64,000 nt of DNA. Origin: Streptomyces sp. R41 (GTDB lineage: Bacteria; Actinomycetota; Actinomycetes; Streptomycetales; Streptomycetaceae). Of this stretch, positions 44,701 to 53,235 are shown one piece after another. Below the pieces are notes generated by a model. The model was not told the DNA's origin, searched no databases, and saw only the letters and a list, made by a program, of their open reading frames with translations. The position numbers and the translations under genes were made by a program. Position 1 is the first letter of the stretch. Each line of letters opens with the position of its first letter. Location of the stretch: the NCBI RefSeq assembly GCF_041053055.1, contig NZ_CP163443.1, positions 2,232,001 to 2,296,000 of the forward strand, read 5' to 3'.

Positions 44701-45243
44701 GTCCTGGGTGGTCTCGACGATCAGGGCGTCGGCGCCGCCGGCGATCAGGCCCTCGGCGTTCGCCTGGAATCCGTCGCGCAGGGTGCCGTAGCCGACGTGA
44801 CCGAGGGTCGGCAGCTTCGTACCGGGGCCGATGGAGCCCAGGACCCAGCGCTGGCGGCCGTCACGGGCGCCGAACCCGTCCGCGACCTCGCGCGCGATGC
44901 GGGCCCCGGCCTCGGAGAGCTCGAAGACACGGTCGGCGATGTCGTACTCGGCCATCGCGGAGTGGTTCGCCCCGAACGTGTTCGTCTCGACGCAGTCGAC
45001 GCCCACCTCGAAGTACGCCTCGTGGACGGAGCGGACGATGTCGGGACGGGTGATGTTCAGGATCTCGTTGCAGCCTTCGAGGTCCTCGAAGTCTTCCAGC
45101 GTCGGGTCCTGCGCCTGGAGCATCGTGCCCATCGCACCGTCGGCCACCACCACACGGGTGGCGAGGGCCTGGCGGAGTGCGTCGATGCGCCTGCGGCTCT
45201 CGGCAAGCTCGGACGAAAGGGACGGGTTCGGCAACGAGGCCAT
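41716..45243 (-). CDS. metH: Cobalamin-dependent methionine synthase MetH
   Basis: An 1175-residue, four-module enzyme that moves methyl from methyltetrahydrofolate to homocysteine through cobalamin. The homocysteine domain has zinc cysteines in LNCSTGPAE and IGGCCGTTPEHL. The pterin domain has IGERTNANGSKKFREA. The cap and B12 domain has DVHDIGKN (axial His about residue 752). The reactivation domain has RFSLGYGACPNLEDRAKI for SAM. The start MASLPNPSLSSEL is preceded by AGGGAG. The coding end is the first unit of an eight-copy repeat. Confidence 0.97.
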   Translation of the reverse strand: MASLPNPSLSSELAESRRRIDALRQALATRVVVADGAMGTMLQAQDPTLEDFEDLEGCNEILNITRPDIVRSVHEAYFEVGVDCVETNTFGANHSAMAEYDIADRVFELSEAGARIAREVADGFGARDGRQRWVLGSIGPGTKLPTLGHVGYGTLRDGFQANAEGLIAGGADALIVETTQDLLQTKSSVLGARRAMEATGVDIPLLVSMAFETTGTMLLGSEIGAALTALEPLGIDMIGLNCSTGPAEMSEHLRYLTRHSRIPLLCMPNAGLPVLTKDGAHFPLDAEGLADAQENFVRDYGLSLIGGCCGTTPEHLRQVVERVNGVTPPERHPQPEPGAASLYQTVPFRQDTAYMAIGERTNANGSKKFREAMLDGRWDDCVEMARDQIREGAHMLDLCVDYVGRDGVADMEELAGRFATASTLPIVLDSTEVAVIRAGLEKLGGRAVINSVNYEDGDGPESRFAKVTRLAQEHGAALIALTIDEEGQARTVETKVAIAERLIEDLTTNWGIHESDILIDTLTFTICTGQEESRKDGIATIEAIRELKRRRPDVQTTLGLSNISFGLNPAARILLNSVFLDECVKAGLDSAIVHASKILPIARFDEEQVQTALDLIYDRRSEGYDPLQKLMALFEGATTKSLKAGKAEELAALPLDERLKRRIIDGEKNGLEADLDTALQDRPALDIVNETLLDGMKVVGELFGSGQMQLPFVLQSAEVMKAAVAYLEPHMEKSDAEGKGTIVLATVRGDVHDIGKNLVDIILSNNGYNVVNLGIKQPVSAILEAAEEHRADVIGMSGLLVKSTVIMKENLEELNQRGLSADYPVILGGAALTRAYVEQDLYEIYQGEVRYARDAFEGLRLMDALIGVKRGVPGAVLPELKQRRVRASADTVVEQRPEEGHVRSDVAVDNPVPKPPFWGTRVIKGIQLKEYASWLDEGALFKGQWGLKQARTGDGPTYEELVETEGRPRLRGLLDKLQTENLLEAAVVYGYFPCVSKDDDLIILDEQGNERTRFTFPRQRRGRRLCLADFFRPEESGERDVVGLQVVTVGSRIGEETAKLFESNSYRDYLELHGLSVQLAEALAEYWHARVRSELGFAGEDPVAIEDMFDLKYRGARFSLGYGACPNLEDRAKIARLLEPERIGVHLSEEFQLHPEQSTDAIVIHHPEAKYFNAR

Positions 45244-45263
45244 GAAGGTGCTCCCTGGAGTGC

Positions 45264-45307
45264 GACGGCTGTCGGCTTTGCGCTTCCCATGGAAGGCGCA
45301 CGCCGTC
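45264..45307 (-). promoter_or_regulatory. Structured metH leader (hairpin)
   Basis: Outer stem GACGGC / GCCGTC and inner stem TGCGCTTCC / GGAAGGCGCA (one bulge) around CAT, ending 21 nt before the metH start. I do not recognise a cobalamin, SAM or SAH riboswitch consensus; it may be just a stable leader. Confidence 0.35.
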
Positions 45308-45443
45308 AGGGTAGCCCGGAGCACGCCGAAGGGTCAGGGGCGTCCACGGGGCGGGACGGGCGTGGTGTGTGCGACGGCGGTGTGAAGACCGTCGAAACAT
45401 GTGGCGACCACCCATTGGCGGGAGCTCGGTCACGACCGGTAGT

Positions 45444-45460
45444 GTTCGACATTGCCGAAC
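45444..45460. promoter_or_regulatory. Candidate GylR operator upstream of gylR
   Basis: GTTCGACATTGCCGAAC, an imperfect palindrome 52 bp before the gylR start. It matches the 17-mer upstream of glpF at 14 of 17 positions. Confidence 0.65.
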
Positions 45461-45512
45461 GGCGTCGGGAAGCCGCACGCCGAAGGTCGAAGGGGACGGA
45501 GGCAGCACGGCG

Positions 45513-46277
45513 ATGGCACGGAACATCCAGTCGCTCGAACGGGCGGCGGCGATGCTGCGGCTGCTCGCGGGCGGCGAGCGACAGCTCGGCCTGTCGGACA
45601 TCGCCTCCTCGCTGGGCCTGGCCAAGGGTACGGCCCACGGGATTCTGCGCACCCTCCAGCAGGAGGGGTTCGTCGAGCAGGACGCGGCCTCGGGGCGCTA
45701 TCAGCTCGGCGCCGAACTGCTGCGCCTGGGCACCACCTATCTGGATGTGCACGAGTTGCGGGCGCGCGCCCTGGTGTGGACCGACGACCTGGCCCGTTCC
45801 AGCGGCGAGAGCGTCTATCTGGGCGTGCTGCACCAGCAGGGCGTGCTGATCGTGCACCACGTGTTCCGGCCCGACGACAGCCGTCAGGTCCTGGAGGTCG
45901 GGGCCATGCAGCCGTTGCACTCCACGGCGCTGGGCAAGGTCCTCTCGGCGTACGACCCGGTGGCGCACAGCGAGGTCCTGGAAGCCGAGCGGAAGTCGTT
46001 CACGCCGCGCACGATAAGCGAGCTGGACCTGTTCGAGGGCGTGCTCGACATGACCCGCGCGCGTGGGTTCGCCGAGGACGTCGAGGAGACCTGGACGGGC
46101 GTCGCCTCGGTAGCCGCCCCCATCCACAACCGGCGGCGGATGCCGGTCGGCGCGGTCGGCATCACGGGGGCCGTGGAGCGCGTCTGCCAGGACGGCGAGC
46201 TGCGCCCGGACCTGATCGCGGCGGTACGGGACTGTGCCCGCGCGGTGTCGCGGGATCTGGGCGCCGGACGGTTCTGA
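45513..46277 (+). CDS. gylR: IclR family glycerol operon repressor GylR
   Basis: A 254-residue IclR-type regulator. The N-terminal winged helix (SLERAAAMLRLLAGGERQLG, DIASSLGLAKGTAHGILRTL) and effector domain (SVYLGVLHQQGVLIVHHVF, PLHSTALGKVLSAY, SVAAPIHNRRRMPVGAVGI) are complete. Start MARNIQSLERAA is the first ATG before the HTH. In S. coelicolor GylR represses itself and the glycerol operon and is released by glycerol 3-phosphate or a related metabolite. It lies directly upstream of glpFKD. Its stop is in a short tandem repeat. Confidence 0.95.
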   Translation: MARNIQSLERAAAMLRLLAGGERQLGLSDIASSLGLAKGTAHGILRTLQQEGFVEQDAASGRYQLGAELLRLGTTYLDVHELRARALVWTDDLARSSGESVYLGVLHQQGVLIVHHVFRPDDSRQVLEVGAMQPLHSTALGKVLSAYDPVAHSEVLEAERKSFTPRTISELDLFEGVLDMTRARGFAEDVEETWTGVASVAAPIHNRRRMPVGAVGITGAVERVCQDGELRPDLIAAVRDCARAVSRDLGAGRF

Positions 46278-46294
46278 GGCGCGGAGAGTTCTGA
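46260..46294 (+). repeat. Two-unit repeat spanning the gylR stop codon
   Basis: GGCGCCGGACGGTTCTGA (46260-46277, stop included) is followed by GGCGCGGAGAGTTCTGA (46278-46294), a near copy with one deleted base. Confidence 0.7.
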
Positions 46295-46309
46295 GATTCG
46301 TACAAGAAG

Positions 46310-46338
46310 AGGCCGGGACACCAGGGGTGTCCCGGCCT
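46310..46338 (+). terminator. gylR terminator
   Basis: 13-bp perfect arms AGGCCGGGACACC / GGTGTCCCGGCCT, loop AGG. No strong T-run (TCGTCG follows). Confidence 0.75.
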
Positions 46339-46458
46339 TCGTCGTGCGGCCTCAAGATCGACGTCTCACCAATAGCACACAGCGATCAATAACGATCGTG
46401 TTTTCGATGACAGGGCCCTTGACGAGCTGGTAACGCGGAAGCAAGACTCCCGTCCATC

Positions 46459-46475
46459 GGTCGGCATTGTCGAAC
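46459..46475. promoter_or_regulatory. Candidate GylR operator / promoter of glpFKD
   Basis: GGTCGGCATTGTCGAAC, related to the site before gylR. It covers the probable -35 region about 20 bp before TAGAGT (46495-46500), so binding should block transcription. Confidence 0.6.
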
Positions 46476-46604
46476 ACCTACCGGCAATACGCGCTAGAGT
46501 GTGGCAACGCCAAGGGCCGTATCGCTCTCGCTCCCTGAGAGCAACGAACCACCGGAGGGACCCGGGGTTCGGCTTCCCCTGGACGAAGGACAAAGGAGTC
46601 GCGG

Positions 46605-47399
46605 GTGTCCAGCTCCGACATCTTCATCGGCGAGACCATCGGTACCGCCGTACTCATCCTGCTGGGCGGTGGCGTGTGCGCCGCCGTCACGCTGAAGGCC
46701 TCCAAGGCGCGCAACGCCGGATGGCTCGCCATCACCTTCGGGTGGGGCTTCGCGGTACTGACCGCGGTCTACATCTCGGCGCCTCTCTCCGGCGCGCACC
46801 TCAACCCGGCCGTGACGCTCGCGCTCGCGATCAAGGACAACGACTTCAGCAACGTCGCCACCTACTGGAGCGGCCAGCTGCTCGGCGCCATGATCGGCGC
46901 GACCCTGGTCTGGCTCGCCTACTACGGCCAGTTCCACGCGCACCTCACCGACCGCGAGATCGTCGGCGGTCCGGGCGCGCAGGCCACCAAGACCAAGGCC
47001 GTCGAGGCGCAGGAGACCGGAGCCGGCCCCGTGCTCGGCATCTTCTCCACCGGCCCCGAGATCCGCAACGCGGTGCAGAACCTCGCCACCGAGATCATCG
47101 GCACCGTCGTGCTCGTCCTCGCGGTCCTCACCCAGGGCCTGAACGACAACGGCAACGGCCTGGGCACCCTGGGCGCCCTGATCACCGCCCTCGTGGTGGT
47201 CAGCATCGGCCTCTCCCTCGGTGGCCCCACCGGCTACGCGATCAACCCGGCCCGTGACCTCGGTCCGCGCATCGTGCACGCCCTGCTCCCCCTGCCCAAC
47301 AAGGGCGGTTCCGATTGGAGCTACGCCTGGATCCCGGTCGTCGGTCCGCTGATCGGCGGAGCGATCGCCGCAGGCATATACAACGTCGCCTTCGCTTAA
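46605..47399 (+). CDS. glpF: Glycerol uptake facilitator GlpF
   Basis: A 264-residue aquaglyceroporin with six membrane helices and two half-helices. Both selectivity loops are intact: GAHLNPAVT (NPA at 67-69) and [13 protein letters not shown] (Asp after the second NPAR marks a glycerol rather than pure water channel). The GTG start is supported by GGAG 8 nt upstream. First gene of the glycerol operon, followed after 116 bp by glpK. Its stop lies in degenerate CAGCACCGCT repeats. Confidence 0.96.
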   Translation: MSSSDIFIGETIGTAVLILLGGGVCAAVTLKASKARNAGWLAITFGWGFAVLTAVYISAPLSGAHLNPAVTLALAIKDNDFSNVATYWSGQLLGAMIGATLVWLAYYGQFHAHLTDREIVGGPGAQATKTKAVEAQETGAGPVLGIFSTGPEIRNAVQNLATEIIGTVVLVLAVLTQGLNDNGNGLGTLGALITALVVVSIGLSLGGPTGYAINPARDLGPRIVHALLPLPNKGGSDWSYAWIPVVGPLIGGAIAAGIYNVAFA

Positions 47400-47474
47400 C
47401 AGCACCGCTCAGAGCACTGCTTGAGAGCCGCTCGCTTCACAGCACCGCTTGGTAGCCACGCTCAACAGCACCGC
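47393..47474 (+). repeat. Degenerate repeats from the glpF stop into the glpF-glpK spacer
   Basis: CGCTTAACAGCACCGCT (47393-47409, contains the TAA stop), a weak copy (about 47418-47432), CGCTTCACAGCACCGCT (47433-47449) and CGCTCAACAGCACCGC (47459-47474). Confidence 0.65.
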
Positions 47475-47515
47475 GCCGTAGATACAGCCCCTCATACGGA
47501 ATTCAGGAGCACACC

Positions 47516-49054
47516 GTGACCGACGCACACACCGCGGGCCCCTTCATCGCCGCGATCGACCAGGGCACCACCTCGTCCCGCTGCATCGTCTTCGACCGCG
47601 ACGGACGCATCGTCTCCGTCGACCAGAAGGAGCACGAGCAGATCTTCCCGAAGCCGGGCTGGGTCGAGCACAATGCCGCCGAGATCTGGACCAACGTCCA
47701 GGAGGTCGTCGCCGGAGCCATCGAGAAGGCCGGCATCACCAGCGACGACATCAAGGCCATCGGCATCACCAACCAGCGCGAGACCACCGTGCTGTGGGAC
47801 AAGAACACCGGTGAGCCCGTCCACAACGCCATCGTCTGGCAGGACACCCGCACCGACGCGCTCTGCAAGGAGCTCGGCCGCAATGTCGGGCAGGACCGCT
47901 TCCGCCGCGAGACCGGTCTGCCGCTCGCGTCGTACTTCGCCGGTCCGAAGGCCCGCTGGCTTCTCGACAACGTCGAGGGCCTGCGCGAACGCGCCGAGGC
48001 CGGGGACATCCTCTTCGGCACCATGGACTCCTGGGTCATCTGGAACCTCACCGGTGGTGTCGACGGCGGCCACCACGTCACCGACGTGACCAACGCCTCC
48101 CGCACCATGCTGATGAACCTGCACACCCTGGAGTGGGACGAGAAGATCGCCGAGTCCATCGGTGTCCCGCTGGCGATGCTGCCCGAGATCCGCTCCTCCG
48201 CCGAGGTGTACGGCGAGGTCACCGGCGGTTCGCTCGGCGAGATCCTCGGCGGCATCCCGGTCGCCTCCGCGCTCGGCGACCAGCAGGCGGCCCTGTTCGG
48301 CCAGACCTGCTTCTCGGAGGGCGAGGCCAAGTCCACGTACGGCACCGGCACGTTCATGCTGATGAACACCGGTGACAAGATCATCAACTCGTACTCGGGC
48401 CTGCTGACCACGGTCGGCTACCGCATCGGCGACCAGGCTCCGGTCTACGCCCTCGAGGGCTCGATCGCCGTCACCGGTTCGCTGGTGCAGTGGATGCGCG
48501 ACCAGATGGGCCTGATCAAGTCCGCCGCCGAGATCGAGACGCTCGCGTCCTCGGTCGAGGACAACGGCGGCGCCTACTTCGTGCCGGCCTTCTCCGGTCT
48601 GTTCGCCCCGTACTGGCGCTCCGACGCCCGCGGTGTGATCGCCGGTCTGACCCGGTACGTCACCAAGGCGCACATCGCGCGTGCCGTCCTGGAGGCCACC
48701 GCCTGGCAGACCCGTGAGATCACCGACGCCATGACGAAGGACTCCGGCGTCGAGCTCGCGGCCCTCAAGGTCGACGGCGGCATGACCTCCAACAACCTGC
48801 TGATGCAGACCCTGGCCGACGTCCTGGACGCCCCCGTGGTGCGCCCGATGGTCGCCGAGACCACCTGCCTCGGCGCTGCCTACGCCGCCGGTCTCGCCGT
48901 CGGCTTCTGGTCCAACACCGAGGACCTGCGCGCCAACTGGCGCCGGGCCGCGGAGTGGACCCCGAACATGGCCGCGGAGACCCGCGACCGTGAGTACAAG
49001 AGCTGGCTCAAGGCCGTCGAGCGGACCATGGGCTGGATCGAGGACGAGGAGTAA
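47516..49054 (+). CDS. glpK: Glycerol kinase GlpK
   Basis: A 512-residue FGGY-family kinase that phosphorylates glycerol to glycerol 3-phosphate. Markers are [16 protein letters not shown] (phosphate-binding), [41 protein letters not shown]-type [12 protein letters not shown] and the C-terminal [17 protein letters not shown] start preceded by AGGAG. In the glp operon, 8 nt before glpD. Confidence 0.97.
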   Translation: MTDAHTAGPFIAAIDQGTTSSRCIVFDRDGRIVSVDQKEHEQIFPKPGWVEHNAAEIWTNVQEVVAGAIEKAGITSDDIKAIGITNQRETTVLWDKNTGEPVHNAIVWQDTRTDALCKELGRNVGQDRFRRETGLPLASYFAGPKARWLLDNVEGLRERAEAGDILFGTMDSWVIWNLTGGVDGGHHVTDVTNASRTMLMNLHTLEWDEKIAESIGVPLAMLPEIRSSAEVYGEVTGGSLGEILGGIPVASALGDQQAALFGQTCFSEGEAKSTYGTGTFMLMNTGDKIINSYSGLLTTVGYRIGDQAPVYALEGSIAVTGSLVQWMRDQMGLIKSAAEIETLASSVEDNGGAYFVPAFSGLFAPYWRSDARGVIAGLTRYVTKAHIARAVLEATAWQTREITDAMTKDSGVELAALKVDGGMTSNNLLMQTLADVLDAPVVRPMVAETTCLGAAYAAGLAVGFWSNTEDLRANWRRAAEWTPNMAAETRDREYKSWLKAVERTMGWIEDEE

Positions 49055-49062
49055 GAACCCGC

Positions 49063-50679
49063 ATGACCAGTCAAGCCACCCTGCAGTCCGTGCCTGCCCT
49101 CGGTACGCACCCGGCCTTCGGCGTAAGCCCGAGCCGCGCCGAGACCCGGGAGCAGCTTTCCAAGGCGACGTACGACCTCCTCGTCATCGGCGGCGGCATC
49201 CTGGGCATCTCCACCGCCTGGCACGCCGCGCAGTCCGGGCTGCGGGTGGCCCTGGTCGACGCCGGCGACTTCGCCGGCGCCACCTCTTCCGCCTCCTCCA
49301 AGCTTCTCCACGGCGGTCTGCGCTACCTGCAGACCGGCGCGGTGAAGTTGGTGGCGGAGAACCACTTCGAGCGCCGTGCGGTCTCCCGCCAGGTGGCCCC
49401 CCACCTGGCGAACCCGCTCACGTTCTACCTCCCCGTGTACAAGGGCGGGCCGCACGGCGCTGCGAAGCTCGGAGCGGGCGTCTTCGCCTACTCCGCACTG
49501 TCGGCGTTCGGCGACGGCGTGGGTCACCTGCTGAGCCCCTCGAAGGCCGCGCAGGACGTGCCCGAGCTGCGCACCGACAACTTGAAGGCCGTGGCCGTGT
49601 ACGGCGACGACCAGATGAACGACTCCCGGATGGCCTTGATGACGGTCCGCGCGGCCGTCGAGTCCGGCGCCGTCGTCCTCAACCACGCCGAGGTCACCGG
49701 CCTGCGCTTCACCAAGGGCCGGGTCACCGGCGCCGACCTCAAGGACCGTACGAACGGCGAGGAGTTCGGCGTCAACGCCCGCCTCGTGCTCAACGCCACC
49801 GGCCCCTGGGTCGACCACCTGCGCAAGATGGAGGACCCGAACTCGGCGCCCTCCATCCGCCTGTCGAAGGGCGCGCACCTGGTCCTCAAGCGCACCTCCC
49901 CCTGGAAGGCCGCCCTCGCCACCCCGATCGACAAGTACCGCATCACCTTCGCCCTCCCGTGGGAGGACATGCTGCTGCTCGGCACGACCGACGAGGAGTA
50001 CGAGGGCGACCCGGGCGAGGTCGCCGTCAACGAGAAGGACATAGCCCAGATCCTGGACGAGGCCGCGTTCTCCATCCGGGACCAGCAGCTGTCGCGTGAC
50101 CTGATCACGTACTCCTTCGCGGGTCTGCGGGTGCTGCCGGGCGGTCCCGGCGACACGTCGAAGGCCAAGCGCGAGACGGTCGTCACGGAAGGCCGTGGCG
50201 GGATGCTGTCCGTCGCGGGCGGCAAGTGGACCACCTTCCGGCACATCGGCCGTACGGTCATGAAGAAGCTGGAGGCGCTGCCGGGCCAGCCGCTGGGCGA
50301 GGACTTCGAGCCGATCTCCCAGCTGCCGAAGAAGCTCCCGCTCCCCGGCGTCGCCAACCCGCGCGCGGTCGCCCACCGCCTGCTCGTCGACGGTCCGGCG
50401 CCCGGCCCGCGCATGGCGGCGGACACCGCCAAGCACCTGGCCACGCACTACGGCTCGCTGGCCTTCGACATCGCCCGCCTGGCGAACGAGAACCCCGAGC
50501 TCGGCGAGCGCGTCCACCCGGATGCCCCGGAGATCTGGGCGCAGGTCGTCTACGCCCGCGACAACGAGTGGGCCCAGACGGCCGACGACGTGCTGCGCCG
50601 CCGTACGACGCTGACGATCCGCGGGCTTGCCACGGACGAGGTGCGCGGCAAGGTGCAGGACCTGCTCGACAAGAAGTAG
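49063..50679 (+). CDS. glpD: Glycerol-3-phosphate dehydrogenase GlpD
   Basis: A 538-residue FAD flavoprotein that oxidises glycerol 3-phosphate to dihydroxyacetone phosphate and passes electrons to quinone. The FAD loop VIGGGILGISTAWHAAQSG, SSKLLHGGLRYLQ and the RLSKGAHLVL segment are typical. The C-terminal helical domain ends KVQDLLDKK. The start is 8 nt after the glpK stop, and a long hairpin ends the operon. Confidence 0.96.
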   Translation: MTSQATLQSVPALGTHPAFGVSPSRAETREQLSKATYDLLVIGGGILGISTAWHAAQSGLRVALVDAGDFAGATSSASSKLLHGGLRYLQTGAVKLVAENHFERRAVSRQVAPHLANPLTFYLPVYKGGPHGAAKLGAGVFAYSALSAFGDGVGHLLSPSKAAQDVPELRTDNLKAVAVYGDDQMNDSRMALMTVRAAVESGAVVLNHAEVTGLRFTKGRVTGADLKDRTNGEEFGVNARLVLNATGPWVDHLRKMEDPNSAPSIRLSKGAHLVLKRTSPWKAALATPIDKYRITFALPWEDMLLLGTTDEEYEGDPGEVAVNEKDIAQILDEAAFSIRDQQLSRDLITYSFAGLRVLPGGPGDTSKAKRETVVTEGRGGMLSVAGGKWTTFRHIGRTVMKKLEALPGQPLGEDFEPISQLPKKLPLPGVANPRAVAHRLLVDGPAPGPRMAADTAKHLATHYGSLAFDIARLANENPELGERVHPDAPEIWAQVVYARDNEWAQTADDVLRRRTTLTIRGLATDEVRGKVQDLLDKK

Positions 50680-50695
50680 GCGTCCAGCGGCACTG

Positions 50696-50729
50696 GAGGG
50701 GCGGTTCCCACGGGGGGGAGCCGCCCCTC
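50696..50729 (+). terminator. glpFKD operon terminator
   Basis: 14-bp arms GAGGGGCGGTTCCC / GGGAGCCGCCCCTC (one mismatch), loop ACGGGG, 16 nt after the glpD stop. Confidence 0.8.
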
Positions 50730-50817
50730 TCGCGTGTTCGGGCACCGGGGAAGGGCTTCCGGCACGCTGCCATACCGCGTACATACGCCCGCAATGTCCT
50801 GGAGCGAGAGTGGGAGG

Positions 50818-51936
50818 ATGCCTCCGGTTCCCCTCTCCGTGCTCGATCTCGTGCCCATCTCGTCCGGCTCCGACGCTCCGACCGCGCTGCGCAATACCGT
50901 TGAACTGGCGCGTGCGGCGGAGGAGTTCGGCTATCGCCGCTACTGGGTGGCCGAGCATCACCTCAATCCCGGCGTCGTGAGCTCCGTGCCCGCGCTGGTG
51001 ATCCAGGCCGTGGCGGCGGCGACCCGGGAGATCCGGGTCGGCTCGGGCGCCGTACTGCTCGGCCATCAGACGCCGCTGTCCGTCGTGGAGCAGTTCGGGA
51101 TCCTCGACGCGTTGTTTCCGGGGCGGATCGATCTGGGGCTCGGGCGGTCGGGTCGGCCACGGAAGCCTCCCGCGGCGGTCGGTCCGGGTCAGGGCACCTT
51201 CACGGACGAGGGCCTGTATCTGCCGCCCCGCTTCACGGGCTTCGCCCGGCTCCTCCAGTCCCCGCGTTTTCGGCTCCAGTCGAGCCTGTTGCAGCAGCCC
51301 GGTGCCGAGGCTCCGGCGTACGAGGAGCAGGTTGCCGACATTCTCGCTCTGCTGGCCGGGACGTACGCCGACGAGGACGGCACCGAGGCGCGGGCGGTGC
51401 CCGGTGCGGGGGCCGACGTCGATGTGTGGGTGCTCGGCAGCAGCGCGGGCGAGAGTGCGGAAGTGGCCGGGGCGCGGGGGCTGCCCTTCGCCGCGAACTA
51501 TCACGTCTCGCCCTCCTCGGTCGTGGAGGCGGTGACGGCCTACCGCAAGGCGTTCAAGCCGTCCTGGGCCCTCGCCGAGCCCTATGTCGCCGTCTCGGCC
51601 GACGTCGTGGTCGGGCCGGACGACGACACCGCGCGGCGGCTCGCGGCCGGGTACGCGCCCTGGGTGCGGTCCATTCGCAGTGGCGAGGGGGCGATTCCGT
51701 TTCCTGCGCCCGAGGAGGCGTATGCGCATCAATGGACGGACTCCGACCGGGAGTTGGTGGCCGATCGGGTCGATACGCAGTTCGTGGGGGCGGTGGGGAC
51801 GGTTGTGGAGCGGTTGCATGCGTTGCGGCGGGCCACCGGGGCCGATGAGCTGGTGATCACCACCATTACGCATGATCACGCGGACCGGGTGCGCTCGTAC
51901 GAGTCGCTGGCGCGGGCCTGGCAGAAGCCGGGGTGA
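50818..51936 (+). CDS. Luciferase-like (LLM class) flavin-dependent oxidoreductase 1
   Basis: A 372-residue bacterial-luciferase-like monooxygenase of the single-domain type (MsnO8-like): LSVLDLVPISSG, FGYRRYWVAEHHLNPGVVSS, VGSGAVLLGHQTPLSVVEQFG, and VWVLGSSAGESAEVAGARG. It would use reduced F420 or FMN on an unknown substrate. Start uncertain: MPPVPLSVLD is used; an ATG eight codons upstream (MSWSESGR) fits the ribosome site less clearly. The internal stretch RSGRPRKPPAAVGPGQ is unusually rich in Pro/Arg. Confidence 0.87.
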   Translation: MPPVPLSVLDLVPISSGSDAPTALRNTVELARAAEEFGYRRYWVAEHHLNPGVVSSVPALVIQAVAAATREIRVGSGAVLLGHQTPLSVVEQFGILDALFPGRIDLGLGRSGRPRKPPAAVGPGQGTFTDEGLYLPPRFTGFARLLQSPRFRLQSSLLQQPGAEAPAYEEQVADILALLAGTYADEDGTEARAVPGAGADVDVWVLGSSAGESAEVAGARGLPFAANYHVSPSSVVEAVTAYRKAFKPSWALAEPYVAVSADVVVGPDDDTARRLAAGYAPWVRSIRSGEGAIPFPAPEEAYAHQWTDSDRELVADRVDTQFVGAVGTVVERLHALRRATGADELVITTITHDHADRVRSYESLARAWQKPG

Positions 51937-51956
51937 GGGGGCTGGGTGGGGTTTCC

Positions 51957-52129
51957 TCGCCCCCTCCGCCCCTGCCCGTCCCGTCCCTGGGGGCTGCGCC
52001 CCCAGACCCCCGCTAAAAGATCGCGCAGTTCCCCGCGCCCCTAAAAAGGGGCGCGGGGAACTGCGCGACAAGCCCCCACCCACCCGCAGCCGAAAGGCTG
52101 GTCGGGACGGGCAGGGGCGGAGGGGGCGA
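51957..52129. repeat. Nested palindromic element with 26-bp terminal inverted repeats
   Basis: The outer arms 51957-51982 and 52104-52129 are exact complements over 26 bp. Inside are a CTGGGGGC / GCCCCCAG hairpin (51987-52005) and a perfect 22-bp hairpin with loop AAAA (52021-52068). No coding capacity. This type of REP/MITE-like DNA is common between Streptomyces genes; a half copy lies at 24790. Confidence 0.85.
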
Positions 52130-52176
52130 AAACCATCCCCGTCCGATGCCACGTGCCTCTCCCCCGAAGGGACATC

Positions 52177-53235
52177 ATGAAATTCCAGGTGCTCTCCATC
52201 ATCGGTCACACCCCTCATCCGCTGAGCGGTGAACTTCCCTCGACCGCCGACCGGTTGGCGGAGGTCGTCGACGTCGGTGTGGCGGCGGAGCGGCTCGGCT
52301 ATGACGCGTATGCGGTGGGCGAGCGGCACGCGGGGGCGTTTCTGTCGTCGTCGCCGACCGTGGTTCTGGGAGCGCTGGCGGCCCGTACCAGCCGTATCAG
52401 GCTGCTCACGGGCGTCACCGTGGTCGCGATCCTCGACCCGGTCCGGGTCGCCGAGGACTACGCGACGCTCGACCAACTCTCACGCGGGCGGATCGAGTTG
52501 GTGGTCGGCAAGGGCGCGGAAGCCGGGCACTTCGATCTCTTCGGGCTCGACGAGGAGCGGCAGTGGGATCTGCAGAAGGAGAAGTACGAGCTGCTGCGCC
52601 GGCTGTGGAGCGAGGAGAACGTCGACTGGGAGGGCGAGTTCAGGCCCGCGCTGAAGAACGTGACCACCGTGCCACGCCCGTACGACGGCCCGCCGCGCGT
52701 TTGGCACGGCTCGGCGACCTCGCTCAACTCCCCCGAGCTGGCGGCGAAGCACGGCGATCCGCTCTTCACGGCGAACGCCATCCAGCCGCGCGCCGCCTAC
52801 GCCAGGCTGATCGACCACTACCGGGAGCGGTTCGAGGAGCACGGACACGATCCGGCGAACGCGCACGTGGCGGCGGGCTCAGGCGGGCTGCTCATCGCGG
52901 ACACGCACGAGCAGGCGATCGCCCGGTACAAGGAGCTGTACGAAGCGAAGGTGCGGCAGTCGTTCAAGCCGCATCTGGAGGGCAGGGCGGGCTACAACAC
53001 ACCGTTCCGCACCATCGAGGACGCGATCGCCGACGGGCCGCAGCTCATCGGCTCTCCCCAGCAGATCATCGACAAGATCCTCGGCTATCACGAGGTGTAC
53101 CGGCACGATCTCCAGTCGATCACCGTGGACGCCTACGGCCAGTCGACGGCCGAGCAGATCGAGACGCTGCAGCGGTTCGCGGAGGAGATCGCGCCGGTGG
53201 TGCGCCGGGAGGCGCCCTCCAGGCTGTGGGAGTGA
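52177..53235 (+). CDS. Luciferase-like (LLM class) flavin-dependent oxidoreductase 2
   Basis: A 352-residue LLM protein with the AVGERHAGAFLSSSPTVVL and LLTGVTVVAILDPVRVAEDY segments of the TIM barrel, GKGAEAGHFDLFGLDEERQWD, and YNTPFRTIEDAIADGPQLIG. It resembles F420/FMN-dependent alkanal or amine oxidoreductases. MKFQVLSIIG is the start (GAAGGGA upstream). It is not closely similar to the preceding LLM protein. The two are separated by the palindromic element. Confidence 0.9.
   Translation: MKFQVLSIIGHTPHPLSGELPSTADRLAEVVDVGVAAERLGYDAYAVGERHAGAFLSSSPTVVLGALAARTSRIRLLTGVTVVAILDPVRVAEDYATLDQLSRGRIELVVGKGAEAGHFDLFGLDEERQWDLQKEKYELLRRLWSEENVDWEGEFRPALKNVTTVPRPYDGPPRVWHGSATSLNSPELAAKHGDPLFTANAIQPRAAYARLIDHYRERFEEHGHDPANAHVAAGSGGLLIADTHEQAIARYKELYEAKVRQSFKPHLEGRAGYNTPFRTIEDAIADGPQLIGSPQQIIDKILGYHEVYRHDLQSITVDAYGQSTAEQIETLQRFAEEIAPVVRREAPSRLWE

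Larger units (their letters stand above)
46278..46604. other. gylR-glpF intergenic region
   Basis: 327 bp. Contents in order: second repeat unit, gylR terminator (46310-46338), an AT-richer stretch (46360-46430), GylR site (46459-46475), possible -10 TAGAGT (46495-46500) and the glpF leader with AAAGGAG. No extra gene. Confidence 0.6.

Noticed and set aside
41533..45849. 1438-codon frame antisense to metH and running into gylR
   Set aside because: No start context or domain; metH on the other strand is unmistakable.
48880..52476. 1198-codon frame antisense to glpD and LLM genes
   Set aside because: Shadow frame; the sense genes have intact FAD and LLM motifs.
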